42,296 bases of DNA. Origin: an uncultured Desulfobacteraceae bacterium. Lineage in GTDB: Bacteria > Desulfobacterota > Desulfobacteria > Desulfobacterales > UBA2174. Made by a program: the position numbers and the translations under genes. The notes beneath the pieces were generated by a model, which was not told the origin of the DNA, did not search any database, and saw nothing but the letters and a program-made list of their open reading frames with translations. Location: contig CALJLV010000203.1 of assembly GCA_937982505.1 (NCBI GenBank), positions 1 to 42,296 on the forward strand, read 5' to 3'. This document shows, one piece after another, positions 25,889 through 33,713 of the stretch (the first letter of the stretch is position 1; every line of letters begins with the position of its first letter).

Positions 25889-26719
25889 TCAGATCCCGGT
25901 AAAGACACCATGGTGGCCATCGAGCCAGAAGTTGACCCCCAGAAAGGTGAACAGCAGTGCGGCGAAGCCGGCGACGGCCATCAGCGCCGATCTGCGGCCG
26001 CGCCAGCCCACGGTGAGGCGCTGGTGCAGCAGGGCGGCATAGATCAGCCAGGTGATCAGGGACCAGATCTCCTTGGGATCGGCCTGCCAGAAGCGGCCCC
26101 AGACCGTTTCGGCATAGGCGAAGCCGGTCACCAGGCCCAGCGTCAGCAGTGCGAAGCCCGTGGCGATGCAGCCGTAGCCGGCCGCATCCAGCAGCCCCAG
26201 GCTGGGCAGGCGACGGTAGAAGAAGCCGTGGCTCTTGGTCTTGATTCCGTGTTCCTGGAGCAAATAGAGGATCCCGATGCCGCAGGCCAGGGCCAGGGCC
26301 GCCTCGCCCAGAAAGATCGCCGCCACGTGGCTCACCAGCCAGAAGTTGTTGAACAGGGCCTTGTCGGCCGCCGGCACGCTGGGCAGCCGGGCCGCCGCCG
26401 CCATGATGGTCAGGACCAGGGGGGCGGCCAGGACGCCCAGGGCGTGGAGGCGGTAGCGCCGCTGCAGGACCAGAAAGGCGCCCGCCAGGGTCCAGCCGGC
26501 CACGACGAGGGTCCCGTGCAGATCGTTGACCGGCAGGTGGCCCGCTTTCAGGCCGGCGCCCGCCAGCACCAGGGTATGGCCCGCGAATCCGGCCGTCAGG
26601 AGCCAGCGGGCGGTGCGCTCCAGGGGTCTGCGCTGAAGAAGGAGGAAGGCCAGATACCCCGCCGTGGCGGCCAGGTAGCAGAGCGTGACGGCCAGGTGGA
26701 CGCGGTCCATGGCGCTCAT
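25889..26719 (-). CDS. CcsA/CcmC-type heme-handling membrane protein (HemX-like)
   Basis: 276-residue integral membrane protein with about eight helices and the WWD-type heme motif WGRFWQADPKEIWSLITW. This family moves or presents heme for cytochrome c maturation (CcsA/ResC). When encoded beside hemA the homologue is called HemX and affects HemA abundance in Bacillus. The neighbourhood fits either role. ATG 26719 overlaps the upstream stop by 4 bases. Confidence 0.88.
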   Translation of the reverse strand: MSAMDRVHLAVTLCYLAATAGYLAFLLLQRRPLERTARWLLTAGFAGHTLVLAGAGLKAGHLPVNDLHGTLVVAGWTLAGAFLVLQRRYRLHALGVLAAPLVLTIMAAAARLPSVPAADKALFNNFWLVSHVAAIFLGEAALALACGIGILYLLQEHGIKTKSHGFFYRRLPSLGLLDAAGYGCIATGFALLTLGLVTGFAYAETVWGRFWQADPKEIWSLITWLIYAALLHQRLTVGWRGRRSALMAVAGFAALLFTFLGVNFWLDGHHGVFTGI

Positions 26720-27408
26720 TCCCGGTCCTCCGCGGCCCCGGCCGGCGCCCCGGCGGCCGTGAGCAGACTTTCGTCGTAGGCGCTTCCCAGCACGGCGCGC
26801 AGGGCGCGCCTTACCTCGCGCCAGTCGCCCCGGCCCACGGCCTCGATGAGGTCGGCCGTCACCAGGCGCTGGAATACCGCCCGATGGGTCTCGGGGTCGT
26901 GTCCGGCGGCCAGCAGCCGCCGCCGCAGGGCCCCCAGGAGGCGTAGCAGGCGATCGTATTCGTCGCCAAAGCGGGCTTCCAGTTCTTTTCGCAGATGTCT
27001 GGCCAAGGCCGGGCTGCGGCCGGCGGTGGAGACGGTGAGCATCAGGTCTCCGCGGCGCACCAGCGACGGGAGGATGAAGGTACCGGCCGCGGGCTGGTCG
27101 ACAACGTTGCACCAGATGGACCGCCGCCGGGCCTCTTCGGCCACGGCGCGGTTGACCCGGGGCTGGTCGGTGGCGGCGATGACCAGCCGGATCCCGTCCA
27201 GATCCCCGGGGCAAAACGGGCGCGCGACCCAGGCCAGGGCTCCTTCCCGGGCGAGTACCTGGAGGGCCGGATCGAGGCGCGGGCTGACCACGGTCACCCG
27301 GGCCTCGCAGTCCAGCAGGGTGCCGATCTTGCGGCCGGCGACCCTCCCGCCGCCCACCACCAGGCAGGGGCGCCCCCGGAGGTCGAGGTTGACCGGATAG
27401 TAGTTCAT
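26716..27408 (-). CDS. Precorrin-2 dehydrogenase (siroheme synthesis)
   Basis: 230-residue NAD-dependent enzyme converting precorrin-2 to sirohydrochlorin, possibly also chelating iron, like the N-terminal half of CysG or yeast Met8p. Starts MNYYPVNLDLRGRPCLVVGGG with the nucleotide-binding GGGRVAGRK (19-27) and has VSTAGRSPALARHLR. Siroheme is needed for sulfite and nitrite reductases. The length fits a dehydrogenase without the methyltransferase domain. Overlaps both neighbours by 4 bases. Confidence 0.92.
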   Translation of the reverse strand: MNYYPVNLDLRGRPCLVVGGGRVAGRKIGTLLDCEARVTVVSPRLDPALQVLAREGALAWVARPFCPGDLDGIRLVIAATDQPRVNRAVAEEARRRSIWCNVVDQPAAGTFILPSLVRRGDLMLTVSTAGRSPALARHLRKELEARFGDEYDRLLRLLGALRRRLLAAGHDPETHRAVFQRLVTADLIEAVGRGDWREVRRALRAVLGSAYDESLLTAAGAPAGAAEDRE

Positions 27409-28214
27409 CCATCCCCCCGTTGGACCGCGGCGCCGCGGCCGCCGGGCGCCACGTGAAAGCGCATCAGGTCATGGGCCACGTCCAGGGGACCGCTCCAGGC
27501 GGCCCGGCATTCAACCTGCGGATCGGCCGCTTCGCAAACCGGATAGAGGTGGGTCAGGACCAGGCGGCCCACGCCGGCCCGGGCGGCGATGCGGCCGGCC
27601 CGCAGGGGGGTCAGGTGCCCGGCGGCCCTGAGCGCTTCGGGCAGGGCCGCCTCGCAAATGAACAGATCCGCGCCCCGGGCCAGGTCCTCCAGGGATTGGC
27701 ACGCGTCCGTATCGCCCGAATAGACCATGCAGGCCCCGTCGTCCAGGGCCGTGACGCGGTAGGCCAGGCTTTCGGGATTGTGGGTCATCGGTGCCGCCTC
27801 CAGGGCGAAGGCCTCGCCGGTCGCAATCCGGCCGGGACCACCCACCTCGACGATCTGGAACATCCGCTCCCCCAGGTCGATCCAGCGGCCCCAGGCGCCC
27901 TTGAGGGCCTCGAAGAAGCCCCGGACCCCCGGCCCCCCGACGAGGGTCAGCGGTTCCCGGCGCAGGGGCTGGGGATACTGGTTGGCGAATAGAAAGGCGG
28001 CCAGGTCCCCGGTGTGATCCGGGTGGAAGTGGGTCAGCAGCAGATGGGTCACCTCGGCCAGGGGCTGGCCGGCGGCCACCAGGCGGTGGACGGCCCCGCA
28101 GCCCATGTCCAGCACCAGCCGCTCGCGGCCGCAGGCCACCAGCGCGCAGGCGCTGGCGCGGGCCAGGGACGGCACGCAGGTGCCCGAACCGAGGATGGTG
28201 ACGTCCAGAGGCAT
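27405..28214 (-). CDS. Metallo-beta-lactamase fold hydrolase, RNase Z-like
   Basis: 269 residues. Metal-binding motif THFHPDHTGD (His62, 64, Asp66, His67), later YSGDTDAC and LTHLYP, and the N-terminal ILGSGTCVPS characteristic of the RNase Z/ElaC branch. Substrate unknown; whether it processes tRNA 3' ends cannot be judged because the family has many relatives. Sits between the DHH gene (17 bp upstream) and precorrin-2 dehydrogenase (4-base overlap). Confidence 0.87.
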   Translation of the reverse strand: MPLDVTILGSGTCVPSLARASACALVACGRERLVLDMGCGAVHRLVAAGQPLAEVTHLLLTHFHPDHTGDLAAFLFANQYPQPLRREPLTLVGGPGVRGFFEALKGAWGRWIDLGERMFQIVEVGGPGRIATGEAFALEAAPMTHNPESLAYRVTALDDGACMVYSGDTDACQSLEDLARGADLFICEAALPEALRAAGHLTPLRAGRIAARAGVGRLVLTHLYPVCEAADPQVECRAAWSGPLDVAHDLMRFHVAPGGRGAAVQRGDG

Positions 28215-28231
28215 GGCGGTTGCCGGTCGGA

Positions 28232-29227
28232 TCAGCGCTTGCCGGCGTTTTTCACCAGTTGGGCGATGATCCAGTTGAAGAGTTTGCCGTTCTCCTTGGG
28301 ATCGACCACCTTGGCCAGTTCGGTCAGAGGGATTTCGGCCCGGGCGGCACTCTGGTGGCCGCCGGCCGATCCGTACTGGCCGAAGCTCTGCTTGACCACG
28401 TTGCCGGCGTTCTTGCGGATCCCGTCGTTGCGCAGGATGACGATCAGCTTGCGGTCGTGCTGCCCGGAAACGATGCTCCAGTGGACGTCCTCGACGCGCA
28501 TGAAGAAATCGGCGATCTGCACCAGAACGTCCGGGGTGGGGACCGGCCCAAGGTGCACGAAGACCCTTCCCTTGCGGAGGCGCCGCTCCTGGAGGGCGGT
28601 CTTGAAGAAGCGCAGAAAATCGCGGCGCATTTCGGACTGCTCGATCTTGCGGGCCAGGTGGAGGTTGGCGTGATGAAACAGGTACTGGAAGGCCCGGATA
28701 TCCTCGGCGATGGCTTTGCGCTTGAAGTTGTCCGTGTCGGTCTTGACGGCGTAGAAAAGACCGGTGGCCAGCTTGGCCGACGGCTTGATGCGCGCCGCGC
28801 GCAGATACTCGGTGAGGATGCTGGCCGTGGATCCGTACTCGGCACGAATGTCCGTGAAGGGCGCGTCGACCTCCGTGGCCGGGTGGTGATCGATGACCAC
28901 ATCGAAGCGGAAGCGGCCGAAGGATTCATGATGGCACGGCTGGGAGTCGACGATCACGAAGCGCGAAAAACGGGCGGGATCGATGTTTTCCACCTGCTCC
29001 ATCCGAACCCCCAGCAGGCGGATCATGGCCAGGTTGTCCGGCCGTTTGACCACGTTGATCGATGCGATGGTCGCCCCGGCGCTCTTGCGCCACAGCAGGC
29101 GCTTGACCGCCATGGCGCTGGCGATGGCGTCCGGGTCGGCGTTGATCAGGATCAGGACCTGATCCTCGCTCTTGAAGCGCTCGTAGAAGCGCTGGAGGCG
29201 TTCTTTCTGGGAAATACGCGTCGGCAA
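28232..29227 (-). CDS. DHH-family phosphoesterase (NrnA-like)
   Basis: 331 residues. Motifs NADPDAIASA (29-38), IVDSQ (92-96) and VIDHHPA (111-117) are the DHH metal site, and SAGGHQSAA in the C-terminal DHHA1 domain binds substrate. Relatives degrade nano-RNA or cyclic dinucleotides and pAp. The TTG start at 29227 is chosen because GGAG lies 10 bases upstream and the preceding open frame is unconserved and Arg/Pro-rich. The 286-bp region upstream (29228-29513) contains a 9-G homopolymer near 29389-29397 and no clear promoter. First gene of the hemA operon. Confidence 0.86.
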   Translation of the reverse strand: MPTRISQKERLQRFYERFKSEDQVLILINADPDAIASAMAVKRLLWRKSAGATIASINVVKRPDNLAMIRLLGVRMEQVENIDPARFSRFVIVDSQPCHHESFGRFRFDVVIDHHPATEVDAPFTDIRAEYGSTASILTEYLRAARIKPSAKLATGLFYAVKTDTDNFKRKAIAEDIRAFQYLFHHANLHLARKIEQSEMRRDFLRFFKTALQERRLRKGRVFVHLGPVPTPDVLVQIADFFMRVEDVHWSIVSGQHDRKLIVILRNDGIRKNAGNVVKQSFGQYGSAGGHQSAARAEIPLTELAKVVDPKENGKLFNWIIAQLVKNAGKR

Positions 29228-29513
29228 TGGGCTTTTTCTCCAGTCAGGCGCCGGCCTTCGGCCGCGGTCGGCTCGTTGTCCCGCGGCATACCGGCGGCGG
29301 GCTGGCCTCCTCCTTATCGTTTTCCGGAAATTGGCGCAAGGCCGGGATGGGATTTGTCTGGCCGGCGGCGGGGGAACATCAGGCGTCCGGGGGGGGGCAA
29401 ATTTTAGGCGCGCTTTCTCCCCGGGAGCGCCGCTGCCCGGCTCGGCCGAAAGCCAATACCGCCGAGCTGGGGCTTGGCGCTCCAGAGGGCCGAATGGGGA
29501 CGTCAACCTGCCC

Positions 29514-29753
29514 TTATCCCCCGGCCAAAGGGGCCATGAGGGTCAGCCGGTCGCCGGATTCCAGAAGGGTGTGGCGCCCGGCCGGGCGGCCGTTGCGAAA
29601 GACGATCAGACCTTCGGGGGGATCCTGGTCGAGGCCCAGCCGGGTCAGGACCTCGGCCACGGTGGCCCGCGATGCCAGTTCCAGGCGGCCGTCCGCGGGG
29701 AGGCCGTCCGTCAGATGGCGCAGTTGATGAAAGGCGCGCAACTGGATGTGCAT
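29514..29753 (-). CDS. MoaD/ThiS-family sulfur-carrier protein
   Basis: 79-residue ubiquitin-fold sulfur carrier ending MAPLAGG; the C-terminal Gly-Gly is the site of adenylation and thiocarboxylation. In the MoaD branch it donates sulfur for the dithiolene of molybdopterin and tungstopterin. It begins 2 bp after the CoA-transferase B stop. Such carriers are often encoded near aldehyde:ferredoxin oxidoreductases, which need a tungsten-pterin cofactor, and an AOR lies at 35080-36918. A ThiS-like or other carrier role is possible. Confidence 0.85.
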   Translation of the reverse strand: MHIQLRAFHQLRHLTDGLPADGRLELASRATVAEVLTRLGLDQDPPEGLIVFRNGRPAGRHTLLESGDRLTLMAPLAGG

Positions 29754-29755
29754 GG

Positions 29756-30436
29756 TCAGACCGGCATGGGCTTGAGGTCCTCGGCCACGGTGAAACGCGC
29801 TTCGGTGAGGGTCCGGATTCCGTCCAGGTCGATTTCCGGTGCGATTTCGCACAGGACCATGCGGCCCTGGACGAAGCGGAAGAGGGCCAGTTCGGTGACC
29901 ACCAGGTCGGCCTCGTGAAAACCGGTCACCGGCAGGGTGCAGCGGCGCACCAGCTTGGGTTTCCCGTCGCTGCCCAGATGGGGCATGGCCACCACCACCT
30001 GGCGCGCCCCGGCCACCAGGTCCATGGCCCCGCCGACCCCGAGCTGCCGGCCGTTGGGGATGATCCAGTTGGCGATGCTTCCCTCCTCGTCCACCTCGAA
30101 GGCCCCGATGACCGTGGCGTCGATATGCCCGCCGCGGATCATCCCGAAGGAGGTGGCGCTGTCGAAGTAGCTGCATCCCGGGGTTTCGGTCACCGGTTCG
30201 CGGCCGGCGTTGATCAGGCGCCGGTCCACGGCATCGCCCGTGGCCTTGGGGCCCACCCCGAGCATCCCGTTTTCGGCCTGCAGGTAGATGTGATCGCCCT
30301 GGATGAAGTTGGCCACCAGGGTGGGGGTGCCCACCCCCAGGTTGATGAACAGCGGTCCCTTGCGGGCCGAAAATTCCGCCGCGATGCGCCGGGCGATGCG
30401 ATTTTTAACCAGGTCCTTGGCCACCGGCGAGTTCAT
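29756..30436 (-). CDS. CoA-transferase family I, subunit B
   Basis: 226 residues. The active-site segment YLQAENGMLGVGP has the catalytic Glu at about residue 55, which forms the covalent CoA thioester in this family. GVGGAMDLVAG is a second hallmark. Pairs with subunit A to move CoA from a donor such as acetyl-CoA or succinyl-CoA to a carboxylic acid. Substrate cannot be read. GGGAGG precedes the ATG; it overlaps subunit A by 4 bases. Confidence 0.92.
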   Translation of the reverse strand: MNSPVAKDLVKNRIARRIAAEFSARKGPLFINLGVGTPTLVANFIQGDHIYLQAENGMLGVGPKATGDAVDRRLINAGREPVTETPGCSYFDSATSFGMIRGGHIDATVIGAFEVDEEGSIANWIIPNGRQLGVGGAMDLVAGARQVVVAMPHLGSDGKPKLVRRCTLPVTGFHEADLVVTELALFRFVQGRMVLCEIAPEIDLDGIRTLTEARFTVAEDLKPMPV

Positions 30437-31098
30437 GGGCCCTCCCTGAGAACGATCTTGTTGACGAAGATATGGGGGGTGACGATGCACTCGGGATCCA
30501 GGGCGCCCACCGGCACGATCTCGTCCACTTCGGCGACGGTCAGCCGGGCGGCCATGGCCATGAGCGGGTTGAAGTTGCGCGCCGTCTTGAAATAGACCAG
30601 GTTCCCCAGGGCGTCGGCCTTCAGGGCCTTGACCAGGGCCACGTCGGCATGGATGGCGCGCTCCATGACGTGGCGGCGCCCGTCGAAGTCCCGGGTTTCC
30701 TTGCCCCGGGCCAGGTCGGTGCCGGCGGCGGTGGGGGTGAAAAAGGCCGGTATGCCCACCCCGGCGGCCCGGATGGCCTCGGCAAAGGTGCCCTGGGGCA
30801 CCAGGGTCACCTGGATCCGGCCGGCGTTGTAGGCTTCGGCCACTTCGGGGTTCCAGTTGTAGTAGTTGCCGATCAGGGCTCGCACCTGGCGGTTGGTGAG
30901 AAAGCGGCCCAGCCCCACGTTGGGAGATCCCAGGTCGTTGGAGATGATGGTCAGGTCTTTCAGGTCGCTGTCGGCCACGGCGTTGACCAACTGCTCGGGA
31001 TAGCCGCTGTTGCCGAAGCTGCCCACCATGAGCCGGTCGCCGGGGTGGATCAGCGCCACCGCCTGGCGTGCGCTGCAGATCTTGGGGTTGGCGGTCAT
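30433..31098 (-). CDS. CoA-transferase family I, subunit A
   Basis: 221 residues, acetoacetate/butyrate/3-oxoacid CoA-transferase alpha subunit type. The CoA-binding glycine stretch is MVGSFGNSGYPEQLVNA near the N-terminus, and PTAAGTDLARGKE and ALKADALGNL follow. First gene of a sigma-54-dependent operon with subunit B and the MoaD-like carrier. GAGG lies about 10 bases before the ATG, and the predicted leader is about 48 nt. Confidence 0.92.
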   Translation of the reverse strand: MTANPKICSARQAVALIHPGDRLMVGSFGNSGYPEQLVNAVADSDLKDLTIISNDLGSPNVGLGRFLTNRQVRALIGNYYNWNPEVAEAYNAGRIQVTLVPQGTFAEAIRAAGVGIPAFFTPTAAGTDLARGKETRDFDGRRHVMERAIHADVALVKALKADALGNLVYFKTARNFNPLMAMAARLTVAEVDEIVPVGALDPECIVTPHIFVNKIVLREGP

Positions 31099-31154
31099 GA
31101 CGGTTTCACCTCAGTCTGGGGTTGCCCGCGTCGGGTGTCATTCTCTGCAACCCG

Positions 31155-31171
31155 AAGCAGGATCTGTGCCA
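31155..31171 (-). promoter_or_regulatory. Sigma-54 promoter of the CoA-transferase operon
   Basis: Minus strand TGGCAC-AGATC-CTGCTT. The -24 GG (31170-31169) and -12 GC (31158-31157) are exactly 12 bp apart and the -24 hexamer is perfect. It matches the aminotransferase promoter at 33639-33655 in 14 of 17 positions. Start near 31146. Confidence 0.75.
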
Positions 31172-31215
31172 TCCCGGCCGCCGGAGACGGCGCCCGGCAA
31201 GGCCGTGATCCAGGC

Positions 31216-31232
31216 GCCCGGCCTTGCCGGGC
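31216..31232 (+). other. Perfect 7-bp hairpin
   Basis: GCCCGGC-CTT-GCCGGGC between the regulator and the sigma-54 promoter. A partial copy (cgcccggcaaggcc) lies just before it at about 31190-31203 and could pair alternatively. No U-tract. Confidence 0.35.
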
Positions 31233-31265
31233 AGCATCCCGGGGTGAATAGGTGCCCGGGGCGCG

Positions 31266-31301
31266 TTGGGGACGGGAAGGCGTCTGTCCCAATTATCCCA
31301 A
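31266..31301 (-). promoter_or_regulatory. Candidate activator-binding boxes (UAS) for the CoA-transferase operon
   Basis: Plus-strand view: TTGGGGAC (31266-31273), GTCCCAA (31286-31292) and TCCCAA (31296-31301). These lie 96-131 bp upstream of the -24 element. The same TTGGGA/TCCCAA boxes recur at 33415-33450. The last box overlaps the final codons of the regulator gene. Confidence 0.5.
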
Positions 31302-33404
31302 TTCCGCCAGCCCCCCATCCTCCAGGCGTGCCAGCAGGCCTTGACCCCGGGGCGTCAGGGCCGTTCCCTGCTTGGTGCTGCCCACCGCCACCAGGCCCTC
31401 GCCGGCCAGAATGCGGATCAGGCGCTTCATTTCCCCCTCGGTGACGGCCACCCCGGCCTCCGCCAGACGGCGGCACAGACGGTTGCGGCCCAGGGCCCGC
31501 GGCCGGGACTCCCGCAGGCACCGGAGCACGGCCCGGATGGCGGGCAGCCCGAGGCGCCGGGTACAAAGCCGGGCGATGACCGCCCGGGGATCGTCGTCCG
31601 GTTCGGAGCCACTGTCCGGCCCCGGAGGGGAATGGCGCTGCAAGGACGGGGGCAGATGGTCGAGGCCGATCTCGGCCAGCCCTTCTGAGGCGATGGCGGC
31701 GTAATCCACCGCGTTGATCAGTTCGCGGACGTTGCCGGGCCAGGGATAGGCCGCCAGACAGGCAGCGGCCCCGGCCGAAATCGATTTGCGCACGGCGTAG
31801 TGGCTTTCCTGATAGCGGTTGAACAGCGTCAGAATGTCCTGGGGCCGTTCACGCAGGGGAGGGATCTCCAGGGGCAGGGCGTTGAGACGGTAGTAGAGGT
31901 CGCGGCGGAAGCGGCCCGCCTCCATGGCCCGGCCCAGGTCGGTATTGGTGGCGGCGATGACCCGCACGTCCACCGGAATGATGCGGCTGCCGCCCACCCG
32001 CAGCAATTCCCGCTCCTGCAGGACCCGCAGCAGCCGGGACTGGACCCCGGGGGCCGCGTCGCCGATCTCGTCCAGGAAAATGGTGCCGCCGTGGGCCTGC
32101 TCGAAGAGTCCGGCCTTGCCCCCCTTGAGCGCCCCGGTGAAGGCCCCCTCGGCGTATCCGAACAGCTCGCTTTCGATGAGGGTTTCGGGCAGGCCGGCGA
32201 AATTGACGGCCACGAAGGGGCCTTCCCGGCGCAGGCTGTTGCAGTGGATCGCGTGGGCGAACAGCTCCTTGCCGGTGCCGCTTTCGCCGGTGATGAGAAT
32301 CGTCTTGTCGGTCCGGGCAAAGCGGGCCGCCTTGTCCACCGCCGCGGCCAGCTGCGGGCTGCGGCCGCGGATGTCGGTGAAGTCGTACTTGGGCAGATAC
32401 CCCTTGCGGGCCAGTTCCACCCGCAGGCGCTGCTCCAGGCGCTGGATCCCGGCGATTTCGCGCAGGGTGTACAGATGGGTGCGCTGGCCGCCGCTGTCCA
32501 CCGGGATGCGGGTCACCACCACCTGGCGGTTCTGCCAGCGGTAGATGCTGGCGGTTTTGGCCGCCTCCAGGGCCGGATCGATGAGGTCGGCGATCTTTTC
32601 GAACGGCGCCAGCCGCTGGCCCAGAAGCTGATGCTGCAGACTCTGGCCGTCGGGGGCCACGATGCGCTGGGCGGCGCGGTTGGCCTTTTCGATGCGCCCT
32701 TCGGCGTTGACTACGATGACCCCTTCGTCGAACTCGTCCAGGATGACGTCGTTGCGCTTGGCCAGCAGCTCGGCGTGGACCAGGGTGCCGGCCAGCTTGC
32801 GGCTGGCCTCCACCAGAAAGCCGTGGTAGGTGTTGGCGTAGCGGTCGAGGTAGCCCAGGTCCAGCTCCAGGTGCACCAGCAGGCGGGCGAAGGAAGCCAT
32901 GGAAATCAGCCGGGGGCCGATGTCGATGTGGGTGGTGATGTGGGCCGGGCACAGGTGGCGCATCCCCGGTGAAATGGCCGTCTTGACCCGGGTCACGGAA
33001 GGCGGCGCGGGGTGGCCCTGCCAGAACGGGATGTAGCGCAGGTGATCGAGGCCCAGGCTCCGGAGTGAGGCGACGGTTTCCTCGGTGGCGGCCCGGGGGT
33101 GGTTGACCACCAGGACCCGGGTGGCCCGGGGCAGCATGAGGACCTTTTCCAGGTTGAAGCCGGTGACGATGCGCTCCGGCGCCAAGACGGGCACCTGGGG
33201 GAAATGGCGCTGGGCCTCCTGGACCAGATGACGGCCGGAGGTCAGCACCAGATCCGCGCGGCCGAAGGCCGGCGGCGGCTCATCCAGGCTGGCCCCGGCG
33301 ATGGCCACACGGCGGCCGATGATGTTGTGGACGATGTTGCACAAGAAGGTGTTCACCCGGCGGTCCAGGGAGAGGATGACCAGGCGTTTGCGCGTGGGCG
33401 GCAT
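31293..33404 (-). CDS. Sigma-54-dependent transcriptional activator (PAS + AAA+)
   Basis: 703 residues. N-terminal region (about 1-200) resembles the PrpR-type sensory domain, followed by a PAS-like domain (about 215-315) with EFDEGVIVVNAEGRI. AAA+ domain: Walker A GESGTGKE (373-380), sigma-54 contact loop GAFTGA (420-425), Walker B TIFLDEIGD (441-449). The C-terminus (about 610-695) is not the usual Fis-type helix-turn-helix. It looks like a winged helix: GRNRLCRRLAEAG, EGEMKRLIRILAGEGLV, then a Gly/Thr wing. It sits between two gene sets that both carry sigma-54 promoters, so it is their likely activator. GGAGGG precedes the ATG. Confidence 0.92.
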   Translation of the reverse strand: MPPTRKRLVILSLDRRVNTFLCNIVHNIIGRRVAIAGASLDEPPPAFGRADLVLTSGRHLVQEAQRHFPQVPVLAPERIVTGFNLEKVLMLPRATRVLVVNHPRAATEETVASLRSLGLDHLRYIPFWQGHPAPPSVTRVKTAISPGMRHLCPAHITTHIDIGPRLISMASFARLLVHLELDLGYLDRYANTYHGFLVEASRKLAGTLVHAELLAKRNDVILDEFDEGVIVVNAEGRIEKANRAAQRIVAPDGQSLQHQLLGQRLAPFEKIADLIDPALEAAKTASIYRWQNRQVVVTRIPVDSGGQRTHLYTLREIAGIQRLEQRLRVELARKGYLPKYDFTDIRGRSPQLAAAVDKAARFARTDKTILITGESGTGKELFAHAIHCNSLRREGPFVAVNFAGLPETLIESELFGYAEGAFTGALKGGKAGLFEQAHGGTIFLDEIGDAAPGVQSRLLRVLQERELLRVGGSRIIPVDVRVIAATNTDLGRAMEAGRFRRDLYYRLNALPLEIPPLRERPQDILTLFNRYQESHYAVRKSISAGAAACLAAYPWPGNVRELINAVDYAAIASEGLAEIGLDHLPPSLQRHSPPGPDSGSEPDDDPRAVIARLCTRRLGLPAIRAVLRCLRESRPRALGRNRLCRRLAEAGVAVTEGEMKRLIRILAGEGLVAVGSTKQGTALTPRGQGLLARLEDGGLAELG

Positions 33405-33414
33405 GGGCCCTCCG

Positions 33415-33450
33415 TTTGGGATTGAATTGGGACCATATGGCTATCCCAAA
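33415..33450 (+). promoter_or_regulatory. Candidate activator-binding boxes (UAS) between regulator and aminotransferase
   Basis: Perfect 8-bp inverted repeat TTTGGGAT (33415-33422) / ATCCCAAA (33443-33450) with a third box TTGGGA at 33427-33432. The two direct boxes are 11 bp apart, one helical turn. The cluster lies about 190-225 bp upstream of the aminotransferase -24 element and just upstream of the regulator's own ribosome-binding site. Confidence 0.55.
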
Positions 33451-33467
33451 AGTCCAGAATCCGTCAA
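33440..33467 (-). promoter_or_regulatory. Possible regulator promoter overlapped by the box cluster
   Basis: Minus strand: -35 TTGACG (33467-33462), 16-bp spacer, weak -10 GATAGC (33445-33440). The ATCCCAAA arm overlaps its spacer and -10, so autoregulation is plausible. Confidence 0.25.
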
Positions 33468-33638
33468 GGTCATTCCCCCGGATCTGTTCCCCGCGCTGCG
33501 GCCGGCCCTTTCCGGACGCTCCCGGAGGTGCAAAGGCCCGTCGCGGGCGCCTTCGGGCGGATCGTGCGGCCCCGCCGGGCGCCTGACCGCCCCTGTGGAT
33601 CAGGACCGGGACAGGGAGGCGCGGCCGGCAAGATCGCC

Positions 33639-33655
33639 TGGCGCATATCTTGCTT
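33639..33655 (+). promoter_or_regulatory. Sigma-54 promoter of the aminotransferase-AOR operon
   Basis: TGGCGC-ATATC-TTGCTT. The -24 GG (33640-33641) and -12 GC (33652-33653) are 12 bp apart. Start near 33665, leaving about 49 nt before the ATG at 33714, almost the same leader length as the CoA-transferase operon. The rest of the 309-bp regulator/aminotransferase gap holds the box cluster and nothing else recognised. Confidence 0.75.
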
Positions 33656-33713
33656 ATGGGTGAAGATGCCCGTTTTCACCACAGCGGATGGACTTCAACC
33701 CAGGAGAAGGACC

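Noticed and set aside
29228..29513. N-terminal extension of the DHH phosphoesterase
   Set aside because: The frame is open but Arg/Pro-rich and unconserved; a TTG with GGAG ten bases upstream marks the likelier start at 29227.
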